This document shows, one piece after another, positions 26,236 through 35,702 of a stretch of DNA of 64,000 bases. The DNA is from Algoriphagus machipongonensis (GTDB lineage Bacteria > Bacteroidota > Bacteroidia > Cytophagales > Cyclobacteriaceae): NCBI RefSeq assembly GCF_000166275.1, contig NZ_CM001023.1, positions 4,632,501 through 4,696,500 of the forward strand. The letters run 5' to 3'. Made by a program: the position numbers and the translations under genes. Every line of letters starts with the position of its first letter. Within the stretch, counting starts at the first letter, position 1. The notes beneath the pieces were generated by a model, which saw only the letters and a program-made list of their open reading frames with translations, ran no database searches and had not been told where the DNA came from.

Positions 26236-27432
26236 GTGTCGGTCAGGAAGGTTAGATATTACCTTTTTCTGAAAGACATTTTGGTGCTTTCAGTAACTGC
26301 CTTTGGAGGGCCTCAAGCCTTCCTCGCCATGCTACTAGAGCGAATGGTAAAGGCGAGAGCGTATATTTCAGAGGATGACCTTTGGGAATTGAACGCGCTC
26401 TGCAATATGCTTCCTGGCCCCTCTTCTACTCAATTAATTTCTGCTATAGGTTTTCGTGTGGGAGGCCCCAACTTAGCTTATTTGGCTTTAATTGTATGGA
26501 TTTTACCCGCCACGGCATTAATGACTTTTGCAGCTGTTTTAATCTCTTTTCTACAGGAAAATACTCCTGGAGCACTCAACTTCGCACTTTTTATTCAACC
26601 CATGGCCATAGGGTTTATAATTTTTGCAGCTCAAAAAACAATCAGTAAAATGGTGCAAAGCACGGAAGCCATGATCTTAATGTTGATTTCTGCGTTTGTA
26701 TCCTTTTTCTATAGCTCTCCTTACATTTTCCCTGTTCTCTTGATCATAGGAGGTGTAAGTACCTCAATTAAATACAAGAAGCAACCGAAATTAGAAAAGG
26801 ATGCACCGTTAAAAATTGAATGGGCAAACTTCTATCTATGGGCCGGAGTGCTGGTGCTAGCTGCGATATTAGGTGGAGTCACTAAATATCACGGAATCCT
26901 CTTATTTGAGAATTTTTATCGAAACGGCTCTTTAATTTTCGGAGGAGGTCAGGTTCTTGTTCCGTACCTCTATACAGAATTTGTAGATTTTAAGAATTTC
27001 CTCAGCTCGGAAGAATTCCTAACAGGATACGCCATTTCCCAAGCTATCCCTGGCCCAACTTTTAGTATTGCTTCCTATGTGGGCGCACTATCCATGAGAT
27101 CGGGTGGAAGCTTAGGAATTATTTTTGGGGGGTTGATTGGAGCTGCCGGCATCTTTCTTCCGGGAATTTTTATGATTTTCTTCGTTATCAGGTTTTGGGA
27201 CCAACTGAAAGTTTACCGGCCAGTTAGAGCTGCACTAGAAGGAGTAAATGCTGTTTCCTGTGGAATGTTGATTGCAGCAGCTTATCTACTTTTTGAGCCT
27301 TTAGAACCTAATTTCATCAATATCTTTTTCATTTTATCTACCTATGCAATGCTCCAGTTTACTAAAATTTCTTCCCCGGCAATAATAGCTGGCGGTGTCA
27401 CTCTTGGAGTTATTTATCACCAGTTCTTCTGA
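26236..27432 (+). CDS. ChrA-family chromate/anion transporter (two-domain)
   Basis: The start is GTG 26236 (MSVRKVRYYLFLKDILVLSVTAFGGPQAF). The 398-residue protein contains both CHR halves; the repeats share FGGPQA...NMLPGPSSTQ and FGGGQVLVPYL...SQAIPGPTFS. Such proteins export chromate, or sulfate-like anions, through the inner membrane. Its one-base spacing from the oxygenase gene suggests joint expression but no shared pathway is known. Confidence 0.85.
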   Translation: MSVRKVRYYLFLKDILVLSVTAFGGPQAFLAMLLERMVKARAYISEDDLWELNALCNMLPGPSSTQLISAIGFRVGGPNLAYLALIVWILPATALMTFAAVLISFLQENTPGALNFALFIQPMAIGFIIFAAQKTISKMVQSTEAMILMLISAFVSFFYSSPYIFPVLLIIGGVSTSIKYKKQPKLEKDAPLKIEWANFYLWAGVLVLAAILGGVTKYHGILLFENFYRNGSLIFGGGQVLVPYLYTEFVDFKNFLSSEEFLTGYAISQAIPGPTFSIASYVGALSMRSGGSLGIIFGGLIGAAGIFLPGIFMIFFVIRFWDQLKVYRPVRAALEGVNAVSCGMLIAAAYLLFEPLEPNFINIFFILSTYAMLQFTKISSPAIIAGGVTLGVIYHQFF

Positions 27433-27572
27433 TTAAGGGAATTAATTTTCAATAATTCCGTTCTTAATACTTCAGCTCAAAACTTCTAAAACAGCAGGAA
27501 ATCACAAGATGTCCAAACAAGTTTAAAGCTTTGGGCGTTTTAAATTCTAAATTCATTCCCTATATTTCAATA

Positions 27573-28238
27573 ATGCAGGCCTACGAATTCATCAATAATC
27601 TAATTCCACCCTTGAAACTCAGCGACAAAACTGGGATGGCCTTGGCGTGGATGGAAGAAATTCGTACAGATACGCTTCCGGTTGTGGATAAGGGAGTCTT
27701 TTTAGGAATGCTAAGAGAAGAGATGATTTTTGACCTCAACAATGCTGATATATTAATATCAGATGTTATGCTAGATGGACAGACTTGTTGGGTTTATGGA
27801 GATAAGCATATTTATGATGTCCTAAAAGTAAGCTCAGAGCAAGACAGCAATATTGTAGGAGTTCTTGGAAGGGAGCAAGAATATCTAGGTGTGGTCACTA
27901 TGGAAGACGCAATTTCCGCTTTCGCAGAAAGCCTTTCTATCCAGTCACAAGGAAGTGTTTTGGTTTTATCCTTGTATATGACTGATTATAGTCTTTCTGA
28001 GATATCTAGAATCGTAGAAAGTGAAAACACAAAAGTGCTGAGTTCATTTATTTCCAGTGATCCATTAGATAGCGCCAAGATTAAACTTACCCTAAAATTG
28101 GATCAGCCAGAACTTCGTCATATTAAAGCCACTTTAGAAAGGTTTGGCTATAAAATTTTAGATCACTACCAGGAAGAAAGTGGAATTAGCGGGGAAGAAG
28201 ACCGAATCGGTAACTTGCTGAGATTTTTAGATATTTGA
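27573..28238 (+). CDS. CBS-domain protein
   Basis: I use ATG 27573 (MQAYEFINNLIPPLKLSDKTG), giving 221 residues. It has a pair of CBS motifs (about 8-125; LPVVDKGVFLGMLREE and GREQEYLGVVTMEDAISAF), then an ACT-like C-terminal region (VLVLSLYMTDYSLSEISRIV). CBS pairs bind adenosyl nucleotides. It lies four bases before nadK and is probably co-transcribed; a role as an NAD(P) or nucleotide sensor is only inference. Confidence 0.8.
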   Translation: MQAYEFINNLIPPLKLSDKTGMALAWMEEIRTDTLPVVDKGVFLGMLREEMIFDLNNADILISDVMLDGQTCWVYGDKHIYDVLKVSSEQDSNIVGVLGREQEYLGVVTMEDAISAFAESLSIQSQGSVLVLSLYMTDYSLSEISRIVESENTKVLSSFISSDPLDSAKIKLTLKLDQPELRHIKATLERFGYKILDHYQEESGISGEEDRIGNLLRFLDI

Positions 28239-28241
28239 TTC

Positions 28242-29117
28242 ATGAAGGTAGCCTTACATGGCTTAGCACTCAAAGCTGAGTATTTTCAGCACGTTCAGAT
28301 CCTTTTTGAGGAGCTAAGCAAATTCAATTTTGAGATTTTCGTAACAGAGCAATTTGACAGGCAACTCCGAATGCATGGAAATAAAGCCTTGCAATATTGG
28401 GTCCTAGAAAGCAAAAAAGATATGGCAATGATGGATTTCATGATTTCCATTGGTGGAGACGGTACCCTTTTGGATACTGTTTGCCAAGTGGGAGAATGTG
28501 AAGTTCCGATTCTAGGCCTGAATACAGGAAGATTAGGTTTTCTTGCTACGGTAGCCACCAAAGATATCTCAAAGGCGATTGAACAGTTGGCCAGCGAAAA
28601 CTTTCAAATAGAAACACGGGGATTAATCTCCTTGCATTCACATAAAAGGCTTTTCAATGGGCTGAATTTTGCGCTTAATGAATTCACCATCCATAAACGC
28701 GACACCTCCTCTATGATTACAGTTCATACTTACATTGATGGAAAATACCTAAATAGTTATTGGGCTGATGGATTGATCGTATCTACTCCAACAGGGTCTA
28801 CTGGCTATTCACTCAGCTGTGGGGGACCTTTGATCTCACCTGAAGCTAAGAACTTGGTGATTACTCCTGTGAGTCCGCATAACCTCAACGTGCGTCCCAT
28901 CATTGTATCAGATGACAGCGAAATTAGCTTTGAAATAGAGGGAAGAGCTGAAAAGTTTCTTATCTCTTTGGATTCTAGGTCTACTTCCATTTCCTCAGAA
29001 GTAAAGCTCAGTGTCAAAAAAGAATTATTTCAGGCAAAGTTGATAAAGCTCCCACATTATCATTTCTTTGATACCTTGAGGCAAAAGCTAAATTGGGGAT
29101 TAGATATGAGAAATTAG
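28242..29117 (+). CDS. nadK: NAD kinase
   Basis: The 291-residue enzyme has the NAD kinase signature ISIGGDGTLLDT, the LGLNTGRLGFLA motif and the substrate region TPTGSTGYSLSCGGP. It phosphorylates NAD to NADP in the cytoplasm. It is followed by porG and uppS in the order seen across Bacteroidota. Confidence 0.95.
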   Translation: MKVALHGLALKAEYFQHVQILFEELSKFNFEIFVTEQFDRQLRMHGNKALQYWVLESKKDMAMMDFMISIGGDGTLLDTVCQVGECEVPILGLNTGRLGFLATVATKDISKAIEQLASENFQIETRGLISLHSHKRLFNGLNFALNEFTIHKRDTSSMITVHTYIDGKYLNSYWADGLIVSTPTGSTGYSLSCGGPLISPEAKNLVITPVSPHNLNVRPIIVSDDSEISFEIEGRAEKFLISLDSRSTSISSEVKLSVKKELFQAKLIKLPHYHFFDTLRQKLNWGLDMRN

Positions 29118-29226
29118 AATTCCCAAAAGATTGGTAAATTCACAGAAATTTAGCTTAACAATTATTAACCCGTTAAATACTAGCAAGCGTTTTTTATACG
29201 TTAGCTACTTCATAACTTGCATCGTC

Positions 29227-29976
29227 TTGAAAAAAGTCAATTTTCAGATTTTCAGTCACTTATTCATTTTCCTGCTTTTATTCTCAGGCATATGCCTAGA
29301 AGTGAAAGCACAGAAATACGAAATCGGTGGGGGTCTCGGAGTAGCAACCTACTCAGGAGATATTATCCGAAAAATTGACCCTGGCCAAATTGGCCTTCAA
29401 GGAACGTTGTTTGGCAAGAGAAATTTTGACAATGTATGGACACTGCGAGCGGGATTGAGTTTAGCCCGTCTTAATGCAGCGGACAGCATTAAACCGTTGG
29501 ATGAAATGGCCAGGGTTAGGGATGGAAGATTCCGAGCAGGAGTTATTGAGGCTTCCGCTGTGATGGAATTTAATTTTCTGGACTATTTAAGAAATAATTC
29601 AGAGTTCCGGTTTTCCCCCTACGCTTTCTTTGGGATAGGTTATTCTTATATTCTAGCAAAAGGGAACACGTTTCAATATAATGTATCCTCAAGGTACGAT
29701 TTAGGAACAGTGGTAATCCCCTTTGGTGGAGGTGTCAAGTACCGACTCAATGATCGGTGGACATTAGCTGCGGAATTAGGATTCAGACCTACATTGACTG
29801 ATTATTTGGATAAAATAGACAGCACGGAACCAGCGATCCCACGCTTTCCAGATCCAAATAACCCCGATATGCCATATGGAATCAATTTTGGCAATCCAAA
29901 CGATAAGGATTGGTATTACTTCCTAGGGTTAACAATAAGCTATACTTTCGCGTCTACAAAGTGCTATGCCTATTAA
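29227..29976 (+). CDS. porG: PorG-like (DUF6089) outer-membrane beta-barrel protein
   Basis: There is no ATG before the signal peptide; TTG 29227 gives LKKVNFQIFSHLFIFLLLFS with cleavage after AQ, and I prefer it to TTG 29131. The mature protein opens with KYEIGGGLGVATYSGDI, as in DUF6089/PorG proteins, and shows alternating beta strands (FSPYAFFGIGYSYI; YDLGTVVIPFGGGVKYRL). PorG is an outer-membrane part of the type IX secretion system, and its location next to uppS-bamA fits other Bacteroidota. The tail is short and odd (FASTKCYAY). Confidence 0.75.
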   Translation: MKKVNFQIFSHLFIFLLLFSGICLEVKAQKYEIGGGLGVATYSGDIIRKIDPGQIGLQGTLFGKRNFDNVWTLRAGLSLARLNAADSIKPLDEMARVRDGRFRAGVIEASAVMEFNFLDYLRNNSEFRFSPYAFFGIGYSYILAKGNTFQYNVSSRYDLGTVVIPFGGGVKYRLNDRWTLAAELGFRPTLTDYLDKIDSTEPAIPRFPDPNNPDMPYGINFGNPNDKDWYYFLGLTISYTFASTKCYAY

Positions 29977-30060
29977 TTAATTGACCCTTAGGGGCAATTT
30001 ATTGGAAAAGAAATAGCATTTTTGTACCTCCAAAAATCGAGGTATTCGGAAAACACTGGA

Positions 30061-30798
30061 ATGAAGGAAGAATTAGACCCAAACAGGATCCCCCGACATA
30101 TTGCAATTATCATGGACGGTAATGGCCGTTGGGCCAAGAAAAAAGGTGCGATGAGGATCTTCGGACATCACCATGCCATAAAAGCTGTCAGGGATGCTAT
30201 AGAAGGAGCCAATAACCTTGGCGTTAAATACCTTACCCTCTTTTCATTTTCAACTGAAAACTGGTCTAGACCAAAAGAGGAAGTAGAGGGATTGATGGCT
30301 TTATTAGTAAAAACCATCGCCAATGAGGTGCCTATGATGATGAAAAATAATATCGTCATGGATAGCATCGGGGATATCGATAGCCTTCCAGAAACCGCAT
30401 ACAAACAACTCAAAGAAGCAAAGGAAAAAACCGCTTCTAATACTGGTCTCAAGCTCATTTTAGCACTTAGCTATAGTGGACAATGGGAACTCACCCAAGC
30501 AGCACGTCGCATTGCTCAAAAAGTCTCAGATGGAAAATTGAAGGTGGATGACATTTCTCAGGAAGTGTTTGCAAACCATCTGGAAACCAAGGACATTCCT
30601 GATCCCGAATTAATGATCAGGACTTCTGGAGAATTCAGAATAAGCAATTTTCTGCTTTGGCAACTGGCATACACGGAATTACATTTCACTCCGGTGTTAT
30701 GGCCAGATTTTAGAGAAAAGCATCTAGTCGCTGCCATCCTCGATTATCAAAAAAGAGAGAGGAGATTTGGTAAGACAGGTGAGCAAGTTAAACCTTAA
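30061..30798 (+). CDS. uppS: Isoprenyl transferase (undecaprenyl diphosphate synthase)
   Basis: The start is ATG 30061 (MKEELDPNRIPRHIAIIMDG); an upstream TTG frame adds 13 residues. The 245-residue protein has IIMDGNGRWAKKKG with the catalytic Asp, FSFSTENWSRP and LMIRTSGEFRISNFL. It makes the C55 lipid carrier for peptidoglycan and surface glycans. It precedes bamA by seven bases. Confidence 0.95.
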   Translation: MKEELDPNRIPRHIAIIMDGNGRWAKKKGAMRIFGHHHAIKAVRDAIEGANNLGVKYLTLFSFSTENWSRPKEEVEGLMALLVKTIANEVPMMMKNNIVMDSIGDIDSLPETAYKQLKEAKEKTASNTGLKLILALSYSGQWELTQAARRIAQKVSDGKLKVDDISQEVFANHLETKDIPDPELMIRTSGEFRISNFLLWQLAYTELHFTPVLWPDFREKHLVAAILDYQKRERRFGKTGEQVKP

Positions 30799-30805
30799 GT
30801 AATTG

Positions 30806-33502
30806 ATGAAAAGAAGTTTACTGATTCTGTTTTGTCTGGTTTGGACAAGTTCAGCAATGGCGCAAATACGTTTGGGCCAAAGCCGCTATGCCTCCACTCA
30901 ACCAGTCAATATCCTGGAGTTGAATTATCAAAAACCCCAGATGTATAGAATCGCTGAAATAAAAGCGGTAGGATTGACGACGCTCGATGAGATCGCAATT
31001 ATCTCTCTTTCTGGATTGAAAGTTGACGATACCATTGAAGTTCCAGGTGATGCTATTTCTAATGCCCTTAAAAAGCTTTGGGCTCAAGGAATCATCGGGG
31101 ATGTGAAAATTCTAGTTACCAAAGTAGAAGGAGATGATATTTATCTTCTTTTAGACTTAACAGAACGACCAAGATTTTCCCGTGTAGAATTTAGCGGGAT
31201 GAATAAAACTCAGGAAGGCGAATTAAAGGATAAAGTAAATATCCGAGGTAGAGTTGTTAGAGATGACGTGCTGAATACCGCCAAAAGAAACATTGAAAAA
31301 TATTACTTGGATAAAGGTTACTTAAATGCCGATGTAAAAATTATCCAAGAAAGAGATACGACCCTTCCAAACTCAGTGAAGCTTAGATTTGACGTGGACA
31401 CGAAGTCCAAAGTCAAAATCAATGAGATCAAAATTTACGGTAACGAGGAAATCGCTGATTCTAAAGTCAAGAAGAAACTTAAGAAAACGAAGGAGCATGC
31501 AAGAGTAAGTGTTTTCAAAGATGTTTACTCTAGAATCACCAGTGCAAATGCTTCTGACATTTCTAATACCGTTTTTCATACCGATTCTGCTTCTTCGCAG
31601 GATGTGAAAAATTATATCAACAAGAACTTCAAGCTTAATTTCTTCAGTGGATCCAAGTACATCCCTAAAGAATACATTGCTGACAAACAAAGCGTGATTA
31701 ATTTCTACAATAGTAGAGGTTTTAGAGATGCTGAAATTGTTGAAGATTCAGTTTATGACTTCACTCAGGACAAAATCAATATTGACATTGAAGTCGAAGA
31801 AGGTAGAAAGTATTACTACAGAAATATAACCTTTACAGGTAATTACATTCATCCAGATCCTGTTTTGTTAGCAAAACTAGGAATTCAAAGAGGGGATGTT
31901 TACAATAAAGAATTACTTGATAAGCGACTTAATTACGATCCTGAGAAAGGAGATGACGTGAGTTCACTATATCAAGATGACGGATACCTGTTCTTTAGCA
32001 TTGATCCTGTAGAGGTGAATGTTGCAGGAGACTCGATAGATCTCGAAATGAGAATTTTTGAAGGTCCTCAGGTAACTGTAAACTCTGTAAACATCAAAGG
32101 AAACGAAAGAACGTCTGACCATGTGGTTATGCGTGAAATTCGTATTCTTCCAGGTCAGAAATTCAATAGAAGTTTGTTAGTTCGTACGATTCGAGAACTT
32201 TCCACTTTAGGCTATTTTGACCCTGAAAAAATCAATCCTGATTTAAGACCAAACTTTGAAGCTGCCACAGTGGATATCACGTTTGAGTTGGAAGAAAGAC
32301 CGAATGACCAAATCGAATTATCCGGTGGTTGGGGAGGTTTCTACGGATTCGTAGGTACTGTTGGATTGGTATTTAACAACTTCTCGATCCGAAATATTGG
32401 CGATTTCTCTAAATGGGATCCATTGCCTGTTGGAGATGGACAAAAGCTTTCCTTACGTGTTCAGGCAAATGGTAGAAGTTTCCAGAACTATTCAGTTTCC
32501 TTAACTGAACCTTGGTTTGGAGGTAAAAAGCCGCAAGCATTAAGCTTTAGCTTTAACCACTCTGTTCAAAGACAAGTCGATTTCTATAATCAGAATAACT
32601 TTGGTAACGATTTAGGATACTTCAAGATTACGGGGGTAACTCTCGGACTTGCTAAGCGTGTTACTTGGCCTGATGATTACTTCAGCATTAGTAACTCACT
32701 ACAATTCCAGATCTATGAATTTGATCGATTCGGTACCTCATTTGGCTTGAGCTATCCTACTGGTACCTCTAATAGTATTACATTAAATACGACCATTTCC
32801 AGAAATAACGTAGATAACCCTACCTTCCCAAGATTTGGTTCTAATATCATCTTATCTGCAGCTGTAACACCACCTTATGCATCGTTAAACAAAAATCTTA
32901 ACGAAGAGTCTACAGACCAGGAGAAGTACAAGTGGCTTGAGTATCATAAGTGGATGTTTGATGCATCTATTTATACACCGCTCTTTGGATCGAATAAATT
33001 CGTGGCCAGTGCAAGAGCACACATGGGCTTCCTAGGTTCATATGGAAATAAAATCGGTATCATTCCTTTAGAAAGATTCGTAATGGGTGGTGATGGAATG
33101 ACCTTTAATAACTTTGCCTTAGGACAGGAAATTATTGGTCTTAGAGGTTATGAAAACCAGTCTATCACTCCAGGTAGAGATACACGTGGACAAGATAATG
33201 CAGACCCATACGGTGGTATTGTCTATAACAAATACGTGATGGAATTAAGATACTTGGTATCTCCTAACCCATCTGCCACCATCTTCGTACTAGGATTTGC
33301 GGAAGCGGGTAATAACTGGGGATCCTATGCGGACTTCAACCCTTATGACTTGAAAAAATCTGCTGGTGTGGGTGCAAGAATCTTTATGCCTGCGTTTGGT
33401 TTGCTAGGAGTCGATTGGGGATATGGATTTGATGCCATCCCAGGAACAACTGAAATTAGTGGTTCACAATTCCACTTTAGAATCGGTCAACAATTCAGAT
33501 AA
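30806..33502 (+). CDS. bamA: Outer-membrane protein assembly factor BamA
   Basis: I use ATG 30806 (MKRSLLILFCLVWTSSAMAQ) with a clear signal peptide. The 898-residue protein has tandem POTRA domains (to about 500), including IKGNERTSDHVVMREIRILPGQKF, followed by the 16-strand Omp85 barrel ending in FRIGQQFR with a C-terminal aromatic/Arg signature; the lid motif appears as GLRGYEN. It is the core of the BAM complex. It lies in the uppS-bamA-ompH-ompH run. Confidence 0.95.
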   Translation: MKRSLLILFCLVWTSSAMAQIRLGQSRYASTQPVNILELNYQKPQMYRIAEIKAVGLTTLDEIAIISLSGLKVDDTIEVPGDAISNALKKLWAQGIIGDVKILVTKVEGDDIYLLLDLTERPRFSRVEFSGMNKTQEGELKDKVNIRGRVVRDDVLNTAKRNIEKYYLDKGYLNADVKIIQERDTTLPNSVKLRFDVDTKSKVKINEIKIYGNEEIADSKVKKKLKKTKEHARVSVFKDVYSRITSANASDISNTVFHTDSASSQDVKNYINKNFKLNFFSGSKYIPKEYIADKQSVINFYNSRGFRDAEIVEDSVYDFTQDKINIDIEVEEGRKYYYRNITFTGNYIHPDPVLLAKLGIQRGDVYNKELLDKRLNYDPEKGDDVSSLYQDDGYLFFSIDPVEVNVAGDSIDLEMRIFEGPQVTVNSVNIKGNERTSDHVVMREIRILPGQKFNRSLLVRTIRELSTLGYFDPEKINPDLRPNFEAATVDITFELEERPNDQIELSGGWGGFYGFVGTVGLVFNNFSIRNIGDFSKWDPLPVGDGQKLSLRVQANGRSFQNYSVSLTEPWFGGKKPQALSFSFNHSVQRQVDFYNQNNFGNDLGYFKITGVTLGLAKRVTWPDDYFSISNSLQFQIYEFDRFGTSFGLSYPTGTSNSITLNTTISRNNVDNPTFPRFGSNIILSAAVTPPYASLNKNLNEESTDQEKYKWLEYHKWMFDASIYTPLFGSNKFVASARAHMGFLGSYGNKIGIIPLERFVMGGDGMTFNNFALGQEIIGLRGYENQSITPGRDTRGQDNADPYGGIVYNKYVMELRYLVSPNPSATIFVLGFAEAGNNWGSYADFNPYDLKKSAGVGARIFMPAFGLLGVDWGYGFDAIPGTTEISGSQFHFRIGQQFR

Positions 33503-33591
33503 TGATGGAAACCGGAGATAGATTAGTTAATTTATGCAAAATTATATCCAAAAAAGGATTTTAATATAGCGGCTAAATCTTGTCCATAACC

Positions 33592-34122
33592 ATGAAAAAA
33601 TCACTGAAAATATTATTTTTGCTGCTCTTTGCCATGCAAGTACTGCCTGCAAGCGCTCAAAAGTTCGGTTATATTGATACTGAATACATTCTCAACAAAC
33701 ATCCGGACTATAAAGTCATCCAGCAGGAGCTCCAAAGTCTGAGCAATGCTTGGAAGAAAGAGGCACAAAATTTGGATAAAGAGATAAAGGATCTTTATGA
33801 TCAGTTAAAAGCTGAAGAAGTACTGTTGACAGAAGAGATGTACCAAGAGAGACAGGAAGTCATCAAACAGAAGCAGCAGGAGTCACAAGCCTTTAACAGT
33901 CGCATATTCGGAATTGAAGGACAATATTACCAGAAGCAAGCAGAATTGCTTCAACCCCTTCAATCAAAAATATACGATGCGATCGAGCGAGTATCCAGAA
34001 AAAATGGTTTGGCAGTTCTGTTTGATAAAGCAGCAGGACCTTCAGCCATTATTTATACAGATCCACGACATGACTATTCAGAGTTTGTCCTGGAGGAATT
34101 AGGAATCGAAGAAAACAATTAA
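33592..34122 (+). CDS. OmpH/Skp-family periplasmic chaperone, copy 1
   Basis: ATG 33592 begins a signal peptide (MKKSLKILFLLLFAMQVLPASAQ). The mature protein starts KFGYIDTEYILNKHPDYK, the OmpH opening, followed by a long coiled coil (about 50-125). The 176-residue product should hold unfolded outer-membrane proteins for BamA. It is one of two tandem paralogues. Confidence 0.9.
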   Translation: MKKSLKILFLLLFAMQVLPASAQKFGYIDTEYILNKHPDYKVIQQELQSLSNAWKKEAQNLDKEIKDLYDQLKAEEVLLTEEMYQERQEVIKQKQQESQAFNSRIFGIEGQYYQKQAELLQPLQSKIYDAIERVSRKNGLAVLFDKAAGPSAIIYTDPRHDYSEFVLEELGIEENN

Positions 34123-34135
34123 TTACAAACAAAGT

Positions 34136-34693
34136 ATGAACAAAGTAAAAGTTATCCTTTCAGCAGTAGCATTGCTTTGCGTAGGATTTGCGGCACAAGC
34201 TCAAGACATCAAAATTGGATATACCAATGTGGAGTTTATTATGGACTTGATGCCAGAAATGGAACAAATTGGAGCTGATATTCAAGACTACCAAACTCAG
34301 CTACAAACGAATATTCAGACAAAAGCTGCAGACTTCCAGCGTCAAGTGCAGACTTATCAACAAGCTGCACAAACAATGACTGAAGAAGCTAGAGCAGCTA
34401 AAGAAGGTGAGCTTAGCAAACTTCAAGGTGATCTTCAGAAATACGAGCAAGACGCTCAGGTTTCTTACCAGAGAAAGTTAGGTGAATTATTAGAACCAGT
34501 ACAAACTAAAGTGATCAACGCGATCAATACGGTTGCTGCTGAAAATAATTACACCCACGTATTTGCAGAAACTGCAGGTCAAGCTCCAGTGTTACTTTAC
34601 ACGAAAGAAGAAGACAAATTCACAGAGCTAGTATTGGCAAAGTTAGGTCTAGAAATGCCTGCTGCACCAACTACTCCAGCACCAACAAACTAA
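34136..34693 (+). CDS. OmpH/Skp-family periplasmic chaperone, copy 2
   Basis: A 185-residue paralogue of the preceding gene: signal peptide ending AQAQ, then DIKIGYTNVEFIMDLMPEM and a Gln-rich coiled coil. The extra tail is Pro/Thr-rich (PAAPTTPAPTN). It is the last gene before a strong terminator. Confidence 0.9.
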   Translation: MNKVKVILSAVALLCVGFAAQAQDIKIGYTNVEFIMDLMPEMEQIGADIQDYQTQLQTNIQTKAADFQRQVQTYQQAAQTMTEEARAAKEGELSKLQGDLQKYEQDAQVSYQRKLGELLEPVQTKVINAINTVAAENNYTHVFAETAGQAPVLLYTKEEDKFTELVLAKLGLEMPAAPTTPAPTN

Positions 34694-34710
34694 TAATAAA
34701 AGTTTTGATG

Positions 34711-34748
34711 AAAATGGCTATCCGAGAATCGGGTAGCCATTTTTTTTG
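34711..34748 (+). terminator. Terminator after the ompH pair
   Basis: AAAATGGCTATCC (34711-34723) pairs with GGGTAGCCATTTT (34731-34743; one G-T pair), loop GAGAATC, followed by a T run to 34747. Confidence 0.9.
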
Positions 34749-34807
34749 TCTATTACATTCAAAAGAATGTAGGCTTCAATCTTGAAAGAGTTTTTATAAA
34801 TTCGTCT

Positions 34808-35113
34808 ATGCCTAAAAAGAACCCAAAAGAAATCATCACGAAAGGATTAGATGCAGTTTTGGTAGATTTTCGTGCGGATTGGTGTGGCCCTTGCCAGACC
34901 ATGGATCCTATTATTGAAGAAGTGCTGGATGGTTTAGGAGGTAAGATTAAACTTCTTAAACTAAACATTGACAAGCATCCACAAATGGCGCAACAATTTG
35001 CGGTACGCTCTATTCCTCATTACATCTTATTCAAAAAGGGAAAAATACTCTGGAGAAAAGGAGGAATTCTACCAAAAAGAGAATTGGAAAAAGCTTTAAA
35101 GGGCTTTGTCTGA
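34808..35113 (+). CDS. Thioredoxin-family protein (WCGPC)
   Basis: The 101-residue cytoplasmic protein has active site WCGPC in DFRADWCGPCQTMDP and the cis-proline in VRSIPHYILF. No signal peptide is present. It stands alone between the ompH terminator and the GH127 gene; it may act as a general thioredoxin or a stress-related paralogue. Confidence 0.88.
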   Translation: MPKKNPKEIITKGLDAVLVDFRADWCGPCQTMDPIIEEVLDGLGGKIKLLKLNIDKHPQMAQQFAVRSIPHYILFKKGKILWRKGGILPKRELEKALKGFV

Positions 35114-35502
35114 CTTTTATGTAAAGGGTTATCTGTTCATCTAGGTATTTCCTATTTTGCCATGGTCCAAAGAACTTTACCATGAAGCATCGTTTTACAA
35201 CCCTATTATTTTTAGTGATTCTTTTTGCTTGTAAATCTCCCGAGCAATCAAATGAACCACATTACCTTTCCAATCGTGCTCCTTTAATCCCTACAGCATA
35301 TTTAGAGTTACCACTTGGAAGCATTCAACCTGAAGGTTGGCTGAAAGATCAATTGCAGCTCATGGCCAATGGAATGACTGGACACCTGGATGAAATTTAC
35401 CCTGAGGTAGTTGGAGATCGGAATGGTTGGCTGGGAGGAGATGGAGATGGCTGGGAAAGAGGCCCCTATTGGATTGATGGATTGTTGCCGCTGGCATATA
35501 TT

Positions 35503-35558
35503 CTCGAAGATGAAAAACTAAAGGAAAAGGCTCGAAGATGAAAAACTAAAGGAAAAGG
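35503..35558 (+). repeat. Perfect 28-bp tandem duplication in the GH127 gene
   Basis: 35503-35530 is repeated base for base at 35531-35558. The unit starts CTCGAAGATG and ends GGAAAAGG. Because 28 is not a multiple of three it shifts the frame and creates the TGA at 35539. Confidence 0.97.
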
Positions 35559-35648
35559 CGCTGAAATGGGTCAATTGGACATTAGAAAATCAGGCAGAAT
35601 CCGGATATTTGAAGCGGGGATTCAAAAAGGTCCTCGTAAAGACTGGTG

Positions 35649-35702
35649 GCCAAAAATGGTCATGCTGAAAGTTCTGCCAAAAATGGTCATGCTGAAAGTT
35701 CT
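35649..35702 (+). repeat. Perfect 27-bp tandem duplication in the GH127 gene
   Basis: 35649-35675 is repeated base for base at 35676-35702. In the coding frame this doubles the nonapeptide PKMVMLKVL. The length is a multiple of three, so it inserts nine residues without a frameshift. Confidence 0.97.
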
